Assembly (NCBI GenBank): GCA_016081115.2
Contig: JABTTQ020001105.1
Span: 356,521 to 420,520, forward strand
DNA length: 64,000 nucleotides
Reading direction: 5' to 3'
DNA from: Rehmannia glutinosa
Taxonomy: Eukaryota; Streptophyta; Magnoliopsida; Lamiales; Orobanchaceae
Shown: positions 10,980-24,309 of the stretch, in pieces
How positions within the stretch are numbered: position 1 is the stretch's first letter
Layout of the letters: each line of letters opens with the position of its first letter
Translations under genes and position numbers: made by a program
The notes under the pieces: generated by a model
Seen by the model: only the letters and a program-made list of their open reading frames with translations
What the model was told of the DNA's origin: nothing
Database searches by the model: none

Positions 10980-12434
10980 TGGTTTTTAGGGGAATTGAGG
11001 GGATTTGCTAGAGAGAGCGAAAAAAATTGATGGAAGTTTTTTCTTGATTTTTCTGAAGAGTGGTTTGTGTGTTTTATCTACAGAGTTTCAAGAGGGTAGG
11101 AGGATGTAGAGTCACCTTTTTCGTGTATTTGACTAGTATAGTAACACTTTTTACCACAATTTGTTTTTATTTTATTTTGGTCAAGATACTTTTTAGAATT
11201 CAAATATCTTGACCTGTGAACTGATTATTCTTGATTATAATGCTAATTAAACAGTTATATATGTTATTTTAATTACTGGCGGATATTTCACTTTGTATCT
11301 TGGTTGGTTGTCAATTGTCATATAATCTATTCCTATATACTATTGAAATTATAGAAATTGGCACTACAATCAAAAAAATTAAATTACCTAAAAAAAGATT
11401 GTAGGTAACTAATAAGATAACTACAAATTATAAGTAAAATCTTTGTAGGTAAATATTTACAAGAAAAATTTAAAATTGGTGGTTGATACCTACTATATTT
11501 TTGTGGTAAATGTTAAAATTGTTCTTGATTTATCGATAATTGATCGGTATAATTTGGGGAGTTGGGAGGAAATAATATTTTTTTATTTTATTAACTAGAT
11601 AATTGTAAATTTTAGTGACAAACTTATATATGAATTATAATTTTTTTTTTTTAAGTGTTGGAAAATCAAGTTTCCAGTCTACCCAAATGTTTCACCTCGT
11701 CTTTGGATAAATGGGAATTAACTACCACAATAAATTAATAATATCTTATATGCAACTCTAAAAGAGAGACTAATTATAAGAAGCCAAGACATGTAACTGT
11801 TCTTGCAAAACCAGCAGAAAAAAATTCAACTAATGAAATTATTTCTGACCTCTCTTTATATTTTACTTTTTTATTCACTTTAAATACTATTTTTCCATTA
11901 ATAAATGCAAGAGCTAATTCCCCATAACCTAGATTTTTAATAGTTAGATAATAGTGTAGATAGGCAATTTTTATTGTCCATAGAATAATACTAACACTAG
12001 TTTAGAGTTTAGTCTGCTTTTCTTATCTTTTCTTGGGACTTGGGGTCCTTGGGGGAAACGCATGAGCCTCGCGGAACAAAAACAATGTCTATAAATAAAC
12101 ATGTGGTTCATTTCAACATTATATTTGGATCCATATTTTTAAATTTGTTTTTTTGTCTTTTCTTTATAAAAGTTAATTTCATTATCATGGGCGGTGGGCC
12201 CTCATTTTTGGTGTATTATTTTCTCTTTACTAGTAGATGATTTATATATATAAAAAAGACAAGTAGTAGCAAAGGAAAAAAATGAGTTGGGCCTATTTTG
12301 TTTTATATTTCAATTCATAAATATGATAAGAATATAGAACGTTCTAGATTCTTTTTTTTTTAAGTAGTATAAAATGTAGTTAGATCTACTAAATAATAGT
12401 CAAGTCTTAGCTTAAACAATGTTGGAATCATAAG
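10980..12434. other. Upstream region of the MSBP gene; no gene seen
   Basis: A CT-rich, GA-rich leader (10980-11110) precedes the MSBP start on the minus strand and should hold its 5' UTR and promoter. The rest to 12434 is AT-rich with no supported reading frame. Confidence 0.4.
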
Positions 12435-13184
12435 TGTTAATGTTTGAATTTTCTCAAACATTATCTTTTTCTTCTTTCGAACTTTTCTTCCGATTTGATT
12501 CTCTTTTGTGATTAATATTTGAGTTTTTTAGGATAGTTAAGTTAGAAGTTTATATTCGGTTTTTAATTCTACTAACTCCTTAGAAGTTTATTGTAGTGGG
12601 TTGTTTTTTCCTTAAAACTTGCGGGAAGTTATTCAAGAAGATAGCTATTTAAGGATCGAAAACCAAAGAAATTTCGTGGGATGATTTTAGGAGATTTGAG
12701 AGTTCATCTTCCAACTTTTTCACACCAGGAAAAGTTTCGGAAGGCTCAATGATGATACCAGGGAATGTTGGCAACATTGTTGGCATCATTTTAGAACTCG
12801 AGTTTTTGAGTGTTTATGTGAGATAGATTAAGTGTAGTTTGAGTGTTTGGAGTGCACTAAATGTATTCTCACATTTTGTGAAGGAGTGTTGTTCTTTCGG
12901 ACACGAGGGAGTTGTTCTTCTTGTTTCCTTATTTACTTTGTATTTTTGTATATTGTAAACAACATCATCCTTTGAATATTTTTTAATCGAATGAACCGCA
13001 TACAAGTATTTTATACTTGTACAAAATTTTCAATCTCTTGTGTCTTGTATTTGATTCTGTCTTTATTTCATACTTTGTGAAATTGTATTTTTAATTAAGT
13101 CTTTGTTTGTGTTTTGCAAAGTGTTGGCATCACTTTTGACTCGCACACCGCATTTTCATTAAATTTGACCCTTCAATTCTTTCA
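12435..13184 (+). repeat. 5' LTR of the Copia-type element
   Basis: 750-bp direct repeat starting TG and ending CA. It is highly similar to 16115-16856 with scattered substitutions and short indels, indicating a fairly recent insertion. A TATTTAAGG motif near 12645 may be the promoter. Confidence 0.88.
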
Positions 13185-14189
13185 ATTGGTATCAAGAGTC
13201 TTCACTAGGCGATACTTAGTGTGATCCTTTTTTTTGCGGTGTTTTTTTATGATGGAAGTTCGAGTAGTTCCATTTTTCGACCTCTGTTTTGGATGGAACG
13301 AACTATTCCTATTGGAAGGTGAAAATGAGGGCTTATATCAAGTCCATTGATGAAAGAGCATGGAAATCGTTTACTTACGGGATGGACACCACCAAGAATC
13401 GTTTGACCTTTGAAGGAGTTACAATAGACAAACCGGAGATTGAGTGGCAAAATGATGAAATCCATATTGCAAACTTTAATTCTAAAGCTTTAAATGTCAT
13501 ATTTATCTTTGTTGATATGTTTTTGTTCAAAATAATTTCTAATTGTGTTTCAAAGAAAAGATGCTTGGGATGCATTGCAATTGCATTGTGAGGGAACACA
13601 AAGTGGTAGAAGAACAAAGTTAAGACTCTCAAGCAGATTCGAGAAGAACGAGAATGGAAGAAGAAGAGACCATTGTTTCGTATAATGCAAGAATACGTGA
13701 TATTGCTAATGAGGCACAATCACTGGAGAGCCTATTAGCAATGAAAGATTGGTAAGCAAGGTAGTGAGATCTCTTCCGAAAGATACAATGTTAAGATCTA
13801 TACTATTGAAGAAACCAAGGATATCGATCTCTTAGACTTGATGAACTTATTGGTATTTTACAAACTTTTGAGTTAAACTTGGGGCAACAAAAAGAACATC
13901 ATGTTGAAGACAAAAGTATTGCTTTTAAAACCCAAATGGTTTTGATTTTTGTGATGTTCAAAGTAATGCAATGGAACATTTTATGAAAAACATTCATGAA
14001 TGTGATTTAAATGAAGAATCTATTGCATTATTGACCTTACGGTTTAATAGTTTACTCAAAAAATCTTCTTTGAATAGCAAATATTTCAAGTCTAAGAAAC
14101 ATTTTTAAGTAATTCTTCAAATTTCCTAAAAAGCTTGAACCAAATCAAGAGAACAATTCTTTAAAACCAAAAACCTTGATTTGATTCAA

Positions 14190-14903
14190 TGTCGTGCTTG
14201 CAAAGGATTTGGTCATTATGCAAAACAATGTGCAAACACTTTTAGGGAAATAGGTATGGATTTTTTTGTATCTTTTAGTGATGAAAAATCAAGATGGTGA
14301 AGAAAGCGCAAGGGACTTGTAACGATTCTTGAAGAAGAAGCTCAAATCGATGGATTCAGAAATGATGCAACAAATGATGCCAACACTGAGGCATCACAAG
14401 ACAGGTTTGCTGATTCTGAATATGATTTTGTTAATCATTTTGCATCATTTTTATGTCTGAATTCAGGGTCAAAGTCTGTTGATCTAGAAGATAAATGTCA
14501 TAATGATTTGCAACTTAAATGTGAAGATCTTGTCAAAGAGAATGACATTTTAAGAGAATCTGTTGGGAGATTGGAAGTTCTTTTAACAAAGAAAGACAAA
14601 GATCTTGATCTGGTAAAATCTGAACTTATTAGTCTTAAAAAGACTGTAAGTAAGTTTGATTCTAGCTCTGCTGTTATTGATGATATATTTTTGAAAGCTA
14701 GATTTGATAGAACCGGATTAGGATATGTTCAAGCAAATAAAACAGATTCTTGTAAGAAGACATGCCATTCTATGAAACAAGGGAATGCTGGGAAAAGTGG
14801 TAAATCATTTTTCAAAAACGATTTCAAGAAGTCTGGAAGTGTTTTGAGACGAAAATATATGTGTCATTCTTGTTTTAAACCTGGGCATATCAAACCTTTT
14901 TGT
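14190..14903 (+). pseudogene. gag remnant with two CCHC zinc knuckles
   Basis: First knuckle: C-x2-C-x4-H-x4-C at 14190-14231 (CRACKGFGHYAKQC). Second: the same spacing at 14862-14903 (CHSCFKPGHIKPFC), preceded by a coiled-coil-like Lys/Glu/Leu-rich stretch from 14508. The frames carrying the two knuckles differ and stop codons lie between, so no intact polyprotein is present. Confidence 0.75.
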
Positions 14904-16114
14904 TTTAAATCAAGAAAGATAAGGCTTTAGGTAAGATGATGCCAGAAAATGATACATGATCTTTTGTTGAGGATACTTTCAATTTTTTGAGAATTCTTCA
15001 AAACCGATCCTAAATTGATTTGGGCCGATGATAATGATCGTTGTTGTACTCAACACATTGCCACTAAACATCCGTTAGAGATATTTCTCTAAATCTTTGG
15101 ATTTTGAGAGGTTTTCTTGTCTAATGAAATCTCTTGGTTTGTGTGTTCTTTAAAAGTGTGATCTTCATGTGTTGCATCATCAGCTGTGTGACACATCCCG
15201 TTTGTATATATTTTTTTTTGTTTTTGTTGTTAGCTTGTATTCTTGAGTTTTTTCTCGATGCATCATCTTTTGTAGGCATTTTTGTGCAACTCAAATTCTT
15301 AAAAGAAGTCAAGAAATGATTTTTTTTTTTTTAAACTTGCTTTTTGGGCATATTTGTACATTTTGGCTCATTGATTGTGTAAATGGATTGAGCTATATTT
15401 TTGTGACTTTCTTAAGTCTTTTTGTACTATTCTTATGCCCGTGGATCCATTTATGCAAGTAAAAAAATCTATGTTTGTCATTTAATTTGAGTTCTTTGTT
15501 ACAAAATGATCTTGCAAATGATGGCATCATTGTACATATCACCTCATGATAATCACTTTGTGTGTTTGTTTTATATATATTTTTGTTTTTGTTGTATTAC
15601 TATTTCTTATATATTTTTTTTTAAAAAAAAACAAAAAAATTGAAAAAATCAAGCAAAACCCGATGTTTAAAAGAATGAGTTGTTACATTTTATCTCCTTT
15701 CTCCTATGTTGGATAACCGATTCTAACTTCTTTTTAAATGGAGATAATGGGGTATCAAATGCTCTCAAAGTGAGATTGTAATTGGTTATTTTCTCTCTTT
15801 ATACAAGTGGCCGATTTCATCAAAAAGGGGGAGAAGGTGACACGAAAAAAACAGCGGGAAGAAAGGCCGTGGAAATGGTGATTGATGCCAACATTGAGGC
15901 ATCATTTATTAACAAATTTGAACTTACTTGTTTTAAGAGTATTTAATGTTTTTGGTATTTCTTGTTTCCGGCTTATATTCACGGGAGATTTGACTTCTTA
16001 TATTCGGGGAGTTTATCTCTATTGTTGATTTGTTTCTTGAATTCGGGGGAGAATATTAACTGTTTTTTTTTTTTTTAAAGGTTTTGTCAGGTAAACTGTA
16101 GAAAAGGGTGAGAT

Positions 16115-16856
16115 TGTTAATGTTTGAATTTTCTCAAACATTATCTTTTTCTTCTTTCGAATTTTTCTTCCGATTTGATTCTCTTTTGACGATTAATATT
16201 TCGGTTTTTTCCGGATAGTTAAGTTAGAAGTTTATATTCGTTTTCTAACTCTACTAACTCATTGGAAGTTTATTGTAGTGGGTGGTTTTTTCCTTAAAAC
16301 TTGCGGGAAGTTATTCAAGAAGATAGCTATTTAAGGATCGAAACCAAAGAAATTTCGTGGATGATTTTAGGAGATTTGAGAGTTCATCTTCCAGCCTTTT
16401 TCACACGAGTAAAATTCTGCAGGTTTCGTGATACGGGGAATGTTGGCAACATTGTTGGCATCATTTTTAGAACTCGAGTTTTTGAGTGTTTATGTAAGAT
16501 AGATTAAGTGTAGTTTGAGTGTTTGGAGTGCACTAAATGTATTCTCACATTTTGTGAAGGAGTGTTGTTGCTTTCGGACACAAGGGGAGTTGTTCTTCTT
16601 TGTTTCCTTATTTACTTTGTATTTTTGTATATTGTAAACAACATCATCCTTTGAATATTTTCGTTCTAATGAACACCGTACAAATATTTTATACTTGTAC
16701 AAAATTTTCAATCTCTCGTGTCTTGTATTTGATTTGTCTTTATTTCATACTTTGTGAAATTGTATTTTTAATTAAGTTTTTTTGTGTTTTGAAAGTGTTG
16801 GTATCACTTTTGACCGCATCGTATTTTCATTAGAATTGGACCCTTCAATTCTTTCA
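16115..16856 (+). repeat. 3' LTR of the Copia-type element
   Basis: 742-bp direct repeat partner of 12435-13184, preceded by the purine-rich GAAAAGGGTGAGAT and followed by the target duplication ATAAG. Confidence 0.88.
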
Positions 16857-16861
16857 ATAAG

Positions 16862-17708
16862 AACAATCATAATTAAACACCAGTCACACTATGCAACCTA
16901 GAAAGTCAGTTTTTAAATATCACCAAGAAATTGAATCCTGCTTGATTTTAATAAATATGCAAGACTTTTCTCATGACCAAGACAATAAGAAATGAACAAA
17001 AAAAAAAAAAGAAGGAATTTTATACTAACTAGTATTAGCTATACAATAACTTTTGTTTATAGACTAACAATTTATTTCATCCGAGGTTCTAATGTACTAG
17101 ACGTGTAATATATTCAAAATAATGGCATTAGATTATACTCATGACATTTGTATAGCATATTAGAATACAAGATGGAACAATGAAATATACGATCAATCAA
17201 CATTTATTCAGAAATGTAACAATATATTTCATCTGATCTATAGAACTAATAGTGGGAATGACAAATTGATCAAGATTTTCTAATAATTAACATAAATAAA
17301 TAAAAATACTATCTATAGGCAAACAAAATATATAAAATATTACATGACTCTCCATAAACAATAGCAATAAATTTAATGAAATAAAAAAGAAAAACAAATT
17401 CACAGAATACAAAGTAGACTTCCCTTACAAGCCCCAATATGCTAATCTATACTATATCCAAGCCCTAACCAAAAGCCCAATTATAATATAGAGCAAAGCC
17501 CAATAAGCCTTCTAAGTTTGCAAAACCAAACCGGAAAAGGCCTAAAGGCTAAAATCACTCGATAACCCGATTCAGATCACAAACACCATACCAATACACA
17601 ATCATATTTCAAGTTTTCAACAACGAAAACCCATTTTCTAGCTACAGTGAGTTAATTGATTCTCATTTTTGCAATCTCCAGTACTAAGAGCAGAAATTTC
17701 TAGAGCAG
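16862..17708. other. Spacer and probable promoter/leader of the complex I gene
   Basis: AT-rich up to about 17500. The stretch 17520-17708 then has more balanced composition, consistent with a 5' leader of the gene that starts at 17709. No other reading frame is supported. Confidence 0.35.
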
Positions 17709-20700
17709 ATGGGCGGAGGAGGAGAGCACCACCACGCAGATGGGGCCCACGGCGGGGATTTCAGGGCGAAAGTGTGGAGCATGACGGGTGGGCCCAACTG
17801 CCGGCCCAAGCACTGGAAGCGCAACACTGCTTTTGCCATGTTTGGCATCGTCCTGATCTGTATACCTATCGCCATGAAATCTGCCGAGCTCGAGGTGGGC
17901 ACTCAAAACACGCACTTGTGCCTATGATTAGCTTTTGTTGTTTTTTAGATTAATGCGTTTTTGGCTGCTTGACTGATTAATTTTATCGTGGAGGATTTGA
18001 GGGGTTTGGGGATTTGGTGTTTCTTGCGTTATTCGTGACCAAGTTCTGAAATTTAAGCAAAATGGCACATGATTTTCGGTTTTGTTGCTTTGTTTTTGCA
18101 ATTAATTGAACTGATATATCATATTCTTGCAATTTGTGGTTGCAATGCGGAGTGACACTGGTTAAATGTTTGCTTTTCTAGAAGTTTGGTGGTTGTAGAG
18201 ATGCAATATGGCTTATAGTTGTCACATTATTTGTACTCTATTTTGAGATTGAATCTTAATTGAAATTAGACTAGATTAGAGATCATGTTAATGGAAAAAA
18301 TATAATTTGTGAAATTATATCTCTCAGTTGCTTTGGTATGATCACTCTTTTGTTTTCCCAAATATTCAAATAAGAGTAAGGGGTAATTTATTGGCACCTA
18401 AAAACAACAAAAATGTTCATGGACTAAAGCTCTATTTTGTCTCTTATCAGTCATTATAAGAAAGTAGAAATGTGCTCAATATATTTTCTCTTATTAGCCT
18501 CTATAAGAAAGTATACACGTTTCAAGTGCTTTGCATTCATGTAAGGAAAAAACTTGAGGTAGTTTTTCTTATGCATGCCGTAAGAAATGGAAGAATGATG
18601 ATGATGTATTAGTGTGGTGCTGTCTAACAGTTGTGTCTCTCATCGATGTTGTTCCCATTTCTAGACTTTATGCCTTGGTATTGTTTTTGTGTGCATAATA
18701 AAGGTCGTTCCGGTAGATGCTTCCGTTTCTTCTTCATGGATATCAACAGATCTATATCAATGTTTTTAAAACCGGACTGTTGAATATTTGATCTTGCTAC
18801 CGGTTAGCGTTTTGATGGACGAACCGGTTCAACCGGTCTAATAAAAATTAATTATGTAATATGTAATATCCCTAATAAAAATTATATATAATATATATAA
18901 TCAAATATAATATATATGACAAAATGTAAATACAAATATAAATCTACTCTAATAACAGTTACACTCTATAATATATATATATATATATATATAATCACAT
19001 ACATAATAAATTATATAATTAAAATAATAACACACAAGCACTCACAATCTCACACACAATGATACAACCACAGACGCACACAGCTGCAAAACACAAACCC
19101 ACACATTGACAACACACATGTGTGCACACACATACACAAATACTAAGCTACACACAGACACACACACTCGGCCACACAAAGCTACACACACAAACATAGA
19201 CACACACAACCTCACAATCTCCCGTTCCTCCACACACAGATCTATATATAGACACATATATGTATAGGAGAAAGCGATAAAACATTAAGAGGATTGGAAG
19301 AAGATAATGAATGGATGAAAATTGAAATTGCCTAGCAGGATATCAGGTAGGGCTTTCAATTTGAAAGTTTTCATTTTTCTTTTCTGATTTCCTCTTTTGG
19401 GGAACCAGTTGGGCTTGGCGGTTTCCAGTTTACACTGATTTTGCCGGTTGCGGTTTGAAGGGGTCAAACTGGAAATCCGGGTTTGAGAGTATTCAGGACT
19501 GGACCATCGACTGGTTCCCGGTCTAATCTGTCGAACCGACCAGTCCGGTTTGTTCCGGTCTTAAAATCACTGATCTATGTAGTAATTGACATTATCATTA
19601 ATGGGAGTGTTTGCAAAAACTTCTGCTTTTAGAATAAGTAATTTATTATAGCAGAAGTAGAAGTAGTTGAGAATCAGAAGTTGGTAGTGTTTGGAAATAG
19701 AATTAAAAGTTGAGAATGAGAAGTTAAGAGTGTTTGGTGAAAAAGTAGTAAAAGTACTTATTTATTTGTAAAATTCAAACTAGAAGCGAAGCGTTAATCA
19801 AGCACCCTCTTCCCTGCTTTTAGATTCTGATTAAATGAAGCAGAATTAGAAGCAAAAATTGGTATATGCAAACACTAAAAACTGTTTTTTTAAGCAAAAA
19901 AACTAAAAAGCACTTATTTTTAGTGTTTGCAAACACTCCCAATGTAAGATTATGCACTATGTTATTTTTCTCAATGAAGTTTTCCATATGGTTGGAAGCT
20001 TTTTCAACCTTGGTTATAGCATTATAGCATCTTCGTTGACTACTTGTGGTCTTATTGAAATTATCATATTTTCAAATTGCCTGTCAATTTTCAACTATAA
20101 TGGCCAAGGAGGTTGGGCAAACGTCAAGCCAGAAAACTCTATTTTCTGCATTCACTATGCACACATGACACCATTGTATTTAGTGAAGCTAAAATCTGCA
20201 GAGATAGAAGTACCCTTTTATAAAAAATTATATTTTGAAGTTAGCATACCTTATCAACCAGTCTAATCCATTCAACTACGCTATTCTTTCTAGAAATAAT
20301 GTCAAGCCAAATTGATTATATGCTACCCTTGGATTTCAGAATCGCACAAAATATGATGTCTTGTAAAATATATTTTCTGCTCAAGTAGGCTATTTGTCCT
20401 TGTCAATTAATGTTTGTGTTGCTACTCTTGTTTCTAGAATCACACATTTCAAATATCTAGTGATATATTTCTGATTACTATCTTTTTCAATTCTTTTGGT
20501 TGGACTAGATATTAAATCAGAAATAGAAAACTCCTTAGACTAATGCATCATTAGAGATTCATTTGAAATTTGGTAGGTGGATCTTTAATGACTGATGACC
20601 TGAATGACCTTGATTGTTGCCACTTCTTGACTGAGGCTTGGAAAATTTCTAGATGGACTTTGATTCATGAAGTGACATAATATGGTCATTGAGTATTGCA

Positions 20701-21351
20701 TTTTGAGTTTTAGCTTTCCAATTCTAATTGAATTGCAAATCCATGAGGTCAACTAGAGATATTAATTATTATACTCTCTAAACTGAAAACCGCGAGGGAT
20801 TGATTTTTGCGATAGCTATATTTTATCTAATATTTCATCATTGTGTTTTCATTTCGTTAAACAGAGAATGAGAAAATATATCTTTCAGTAAAATTTAAGC
20901 TTACCTGCTTGCTTTAAATATCAAATGAGGATTGAGAATAGCTCAATCTTTGGAAGTGCAAGACAAATGCTTGATGGCTGTCTGAAGTCTGCTAGAATGG
21001 ATAAGTTTAAAAAAATTATGTAGCTTCAAAAGCTGTCGAGTGTTTTGAAGATTTGAAAACAGTACTTTTTCCAGAATAAATTTTAAATTGAAAGCCCCTA
21101 AATATATTTGTCAGTTCTGTAAAGTTCTTATGTTTGATTAACTGTAATTAACTGTTTTTTTCTCAAGATTTTGAATTGTCTGATATCCAACTGTCATCTG
21201 AATTGCTTTGTCATAACATAAAACTGGTCTGTGCATAAACGTATTTTTTTTTTTTAACTTAGTGTGTTTCTTGCAGCAACGTCCGCACATGCCAGTTCGA
21301 CCAATTCCCTCCCAGATGTGGTGCAAGAATTTTGGGAACAAGGATTATTAG
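17709..21351 (+). CDS. Small plant protein, probable mitochondrial complex I membrane-arm subunit
   Basis: Two exons, 17709-17894 and 21277-21351, join in phase 0 across a 3.4-kb GT-AG intron and give 86 intact residues. The N-terminus is Gly/His-rich (MGGGGEHHHADGAHGGDF), then KVWSMTGGPNCRPKHW. One membrane segment follows (AFAMFGIVLICIPIAM, about residues 42-57), then a basic Pro-rich tail (QRPHMPVRPIPSQMW) ending GNKDY. From memory this matches a short plant-conserved protein (At4g00585 type, 88 residues) found by proteomics in respiratory complex I; the paralogue assignment is not certain. The layout of one transmembrane helix and no cleavable presequence suits an accessory subunit of the inner mitochondrial membrane. 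It is one of few conserved genes here without a frameshift. The intron carries two TIR elements. Confidence 0.78.
18756..19574. mobile_element. CCGG-rich TIR element in the complex I gene intron
   Basis: Left end ATCAATGTTTTTAAAACCGG and right end CCGGTCTTAAAATCACTGAT are inverted copies with few mismatches; CTAT flanks both sides (18752-18755, 19575-19578). The inside holds a (TA)n run near 18970-18993 and a long CACA-rich low-complexity stretch (about 19030-19215). Frames in that stretch are artefacts of the simple sequence. Confidence 0.6.
19603..19940. mobile_element. MITE with GGGAGTGTTTGCAAA ends (338 bp)
   Basis: Perfect 15-bp inverted ends GGGAGTGTTTGCAAA and TTTGCAAACACTCCC enclose an AT-rich centre with repeated AGAAGTAGAAG-like words. 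AAT flanks both sides. The GGG-GTGTTTG end type suggests a PIF/Harbinger or hAT-derived MITE. Confidence 0.75.
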
Positions 21352-22729
21352 TCTGTAATAAAATGTTTGTGATGCAACTCTAAGAATCACATTTCCCTCC
21401 GTAATCACTTTCGGATGCTATATTTCTTGGATTCTTTTAAACGGAAACAAGTCACTGTGAGGTTTGTGTTTGATGTAATAAGAAATAATGAATTGTTTCA
21501 TCATTTGGTTTTTCAGAATACTGTTAGAGGCATCTTCTTACAAGCAAATTTGTGCTGTAACATTTTTTGCCTAGTTTGTATGAACTTTTTCGAAAATCCT
21601 AGCTTGAATCTAAAACTTTATTCTGAAAGTATATGCTTCTATAGCTCACATTCTAGTGTTTTCATGGACTGCCAAGACTAGCATTTCAATCACAGAGAGA
21701 AGGTTGTGGTATTAGTCATTGGGATTATATGGTTGATGTTGCTTGCTTGTGCTTACTACTCTGTAAAGGTAAAGTTTGCTATGGTGTCTCTTTTTGTGTC
21801 CTTCACAACTACTATGCCATTGATGTTAACTTTTTATGCATTTCAAGATTGAGAACTATATATTAGAAAACAATTAAGCTTCATTTGGATTAATTCCTTT
21901 GAAGTTCAGTTCAGATGTATAATAACGAATCTGTTGAGTTTTGTTTGGATAATTTTATAATATAAATGGAATTAAATCCTTAATTTTCTATTTTGAGTTG
22001 CCTTTTAAAGTAATTACAATAGATTTCATATCCATCTTAAAAATCCTTATACTTGAATTCATCCCTTTTTTGTTTTTTGTTTTTTTGAGAAAAAGAATTC
22101 TTCCCTTTTAGATACAGGACATTTGATCTAAAATGCAACTTAAAGTTAAATATTCCTTCTTATGCGAACACAAAGGGCCCATATATTTATAAAATTTGAG
22201 TTTTAAAATATTACCACTCAAGAATTGTAAATATTTATTTTTTTTTTTTGAAAGCCTATATTTAATTAATTATTAAATATTATTAATAAGTTATAACGTG
22301 AATCGAAACCTGAAATCCTAGCGCATAGAACCGAATTCTAAACTTTGAATAATAAACTATGAATCATAGATCCACCTTGAATCTTAAACCACGAATCATT
22401 TCCTCAAAAAAAAAAAAAAAAAAAAAAAAAACCACGAATCATAAATCCTAAATCATTAATGTTGTTGTAGTATTTATATTTATTATTTGATTGACAAGTT
22501 GAGGAGGGTGTTTGGCCAATATGTCAATTTGAGGGGATATAATGTATCTTGCCCTATATATTTTTGTTATGTAGTTTAAAAAAGTTTTCCAGAACTTGAT
22601 ACTCTTCTAATTCTAATTTCCTTTTTAGTCTCTAGTTAGTATTTTGGGATAAACTATTTTTTTACTCCAATTCTCTTTTTATTTTTTGATAAATCATAGC
22701 ACATGGTTGTTGTTCTAGCATATATTAAT
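21352..22729. other. 3' flank of the complex I gene and AT-rich spacer
   Basis: The 3' UTR of the upstream gene should occupy the first few hundred bases. The remainder is AT-rich without a supported gene; it contains the tail-only insertion at 22386-22442. Confidence 0.4.
22386..22442. mobile_element. Tail-only retro-insertion with 14-bp target duplication
   Basis: AAACCACGAATCAT at 22386-22399 recurs at 22429-22442. Between them are only TTCCTC and an oligo-A run, here with A on the plus strand, so the insertion is in the opposite orientation to those at 1910 and 2315 but has the same CCTC-A(n) 3' end. Confidence 0.72.
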
Positions 22730-23600
22730 GGGAAAAATGCAAAATTACTCCTGCATCCATATGGGTGTTGCAATATATAAGTCTTGTAACTTTTGAAATT
22801 GCAAATTTAGTATTGTATGTTTTTCTTGTTTTGTAATTTTGGTCCCACAAGTTTTAGATTTGTCCAATTGTAGTCCTATAAGTTTTAAATTGGTGCAAAT
22901 TTGGTCTTGGGGACTATTTGATTATTCTAATTATTCTCGAAATGCTCTTCATAACCAAAATAATCAATATATATACCAAGCATAAAATAGTTCGAGCATG
23001 TATTTTATTTACTTGAGTTGAATTTATTTATCATTTATACTCAAGGCGTGAGACAGGGGTACAACCCGAGCCCCAACCCCTATTTTTACGTAATTTATTA
23101 AGAAATAAAATATATAAGTTATTTTTATATGATTTTTTTTTACTTTTTCATCCGGTCCACTCTATTTCCATTTACCGACCTATCCCATCTTTGCGGTTTG
23201 TCTACATCATTGTTTATACTATTTCGTAATGAAGGTAGATTTTTAGTTTTATGAGTCCGTATCAAAATCCAAAATATAGCTCTACACGTATTATTTACTA
23301 ATTACGAAAATACAAAAACACGTATAAATTTAGCAAGATGTGTTATTTGGAATAATAAAACCCATATTACCACACCTAAAAATAAAAGATGGTATCAATA
23401 ACCCTTTATAAGGGTGTTAACCAGGGGTTCGAACTCGTATTTTTGGTTTATTCAAATTCTCCAACCAAGACTTTAAAACTTATTAAAAAAACAACTAAAA
23501 ATAAAAAGACTAAAATTGTTATTTTTGCTAAGGGGCAAAATTGTCACAGGACTAGTATCTCAATTTTAAAAGTTACAGCGTCCAATTTTGCAATTTTCCC
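22730..23600. mobile_element. TIR element, about 870 bp
   Basis: The left end GGGAAAAATGCAAAATT and right end AATTTTGCAATTTTCCC are inverted copies, and similarity extends inward over some 60 bp (GTAACTTTTGAAATTGC on the left, its complement on the right). No transposase frame. The flanks ATATTAAT and ATATTTAC are only partly alike. Confidence 0.6.
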
Positions 23601-24309
23601 ATATTTACATAAAGTCTTTTCTTAAAATTATTATTTTAGTTAAAAATTAAAATTAAATTAGTCTACTCGCCTAAATAAAGGCTATTATATTAATATAATA
23701 GAGATATGAATTTAGGATTTTTATTATATTTTTGGAGCAAGAAAATTTGTACTATTTACTTGTACCCTGCTGGCATGAATAAGATTACAGGGGAAAAATA
23801 AATAAGGTTTACCCACACACACTGACACACACATATACATATATATGTAACTCTCCAACGGCAACGGCTCCTAAGGGAAGAAATAAATGATGGCCTCAAT
23901 AAATTGGATTGGACCGGATCCAGCTCACGAATGAGTTGGACTTTGGACCCAATAAAATAACGCCTTTTTTATTATTTTTTTAATTTCCCACAAGTCACGA
24001 AAATAAAGGAAAAAAAATTATTTGAAAAAAAAAGCAATGGGGTAGTGACACGTTGCATCTTTTCTGATGTTTTTGAAGGTACCATTTTCACGAATTTGGT
24101 ACCTGTGTTGCATTCATGGAGGCGAGACAGAAAAGTGAAGGAAGCATAATATCAAACATTGAAAGAGACAGAATTTTATCTCTAGAGACGCCTCCTAGAT
24201 CTCAACTCTCATTCTTGTCTAATCCCGATCCTTAAACTGATTACTGGTCCTTAATTTATCCGGTCACTGTTTGTAATTTTGTTTAGCATTTGTTAACTTA
24301 GCTTACTTC

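Larger units (their letters stand above)
12435..16856 (+). mobile_element. Copia-type LTR retrotransposon, gag-only and non-autonomous
   Basis: Complete element of 4422 bp flanked by the 5-bp duplication ATAAG (12430-12434 and 16857-16861). The LTRs begin TGTTAATG and end TTCTTTCA. Directly after the 5' LTR, TTGGTATCAAGAG resembles the initiator-methionine tRNA primer site; a purine-rich tract precedes the 3' LTR. Degraded gag-like sequence includes a block typical of Copia gag N-termini (DGTNYSYWKVKMRAYIKS, near 13290-13345) and two CCHC zinc knuckles (14190-14231 and 14862-14903). Only about 1.2 kb remain after the second knuckle, with no protease, integrase or reverse transcriptase recognised, so it needs partner enzymes. 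Gag is interrupted by several frame changes. Confidence 0.9.

Noticed and set aside
17684..17953. Overlapping frames on both strands of the complex I exon
   Set aside because: Shadows of the GC-rich first exon; only the 17709 frame splices to a conserved second exon.
19042..19257. Cys/Val-rich 71-codon frame
   Set aside because: A translation of CACA-rich low-complexity DNA inside a transposable element.
23385..23500. GGGGTTCGAACTCG, a tRNA-like B box
   Set aside because: It lies inside a TIR element and lacks the rest of a tRNA or SINE.
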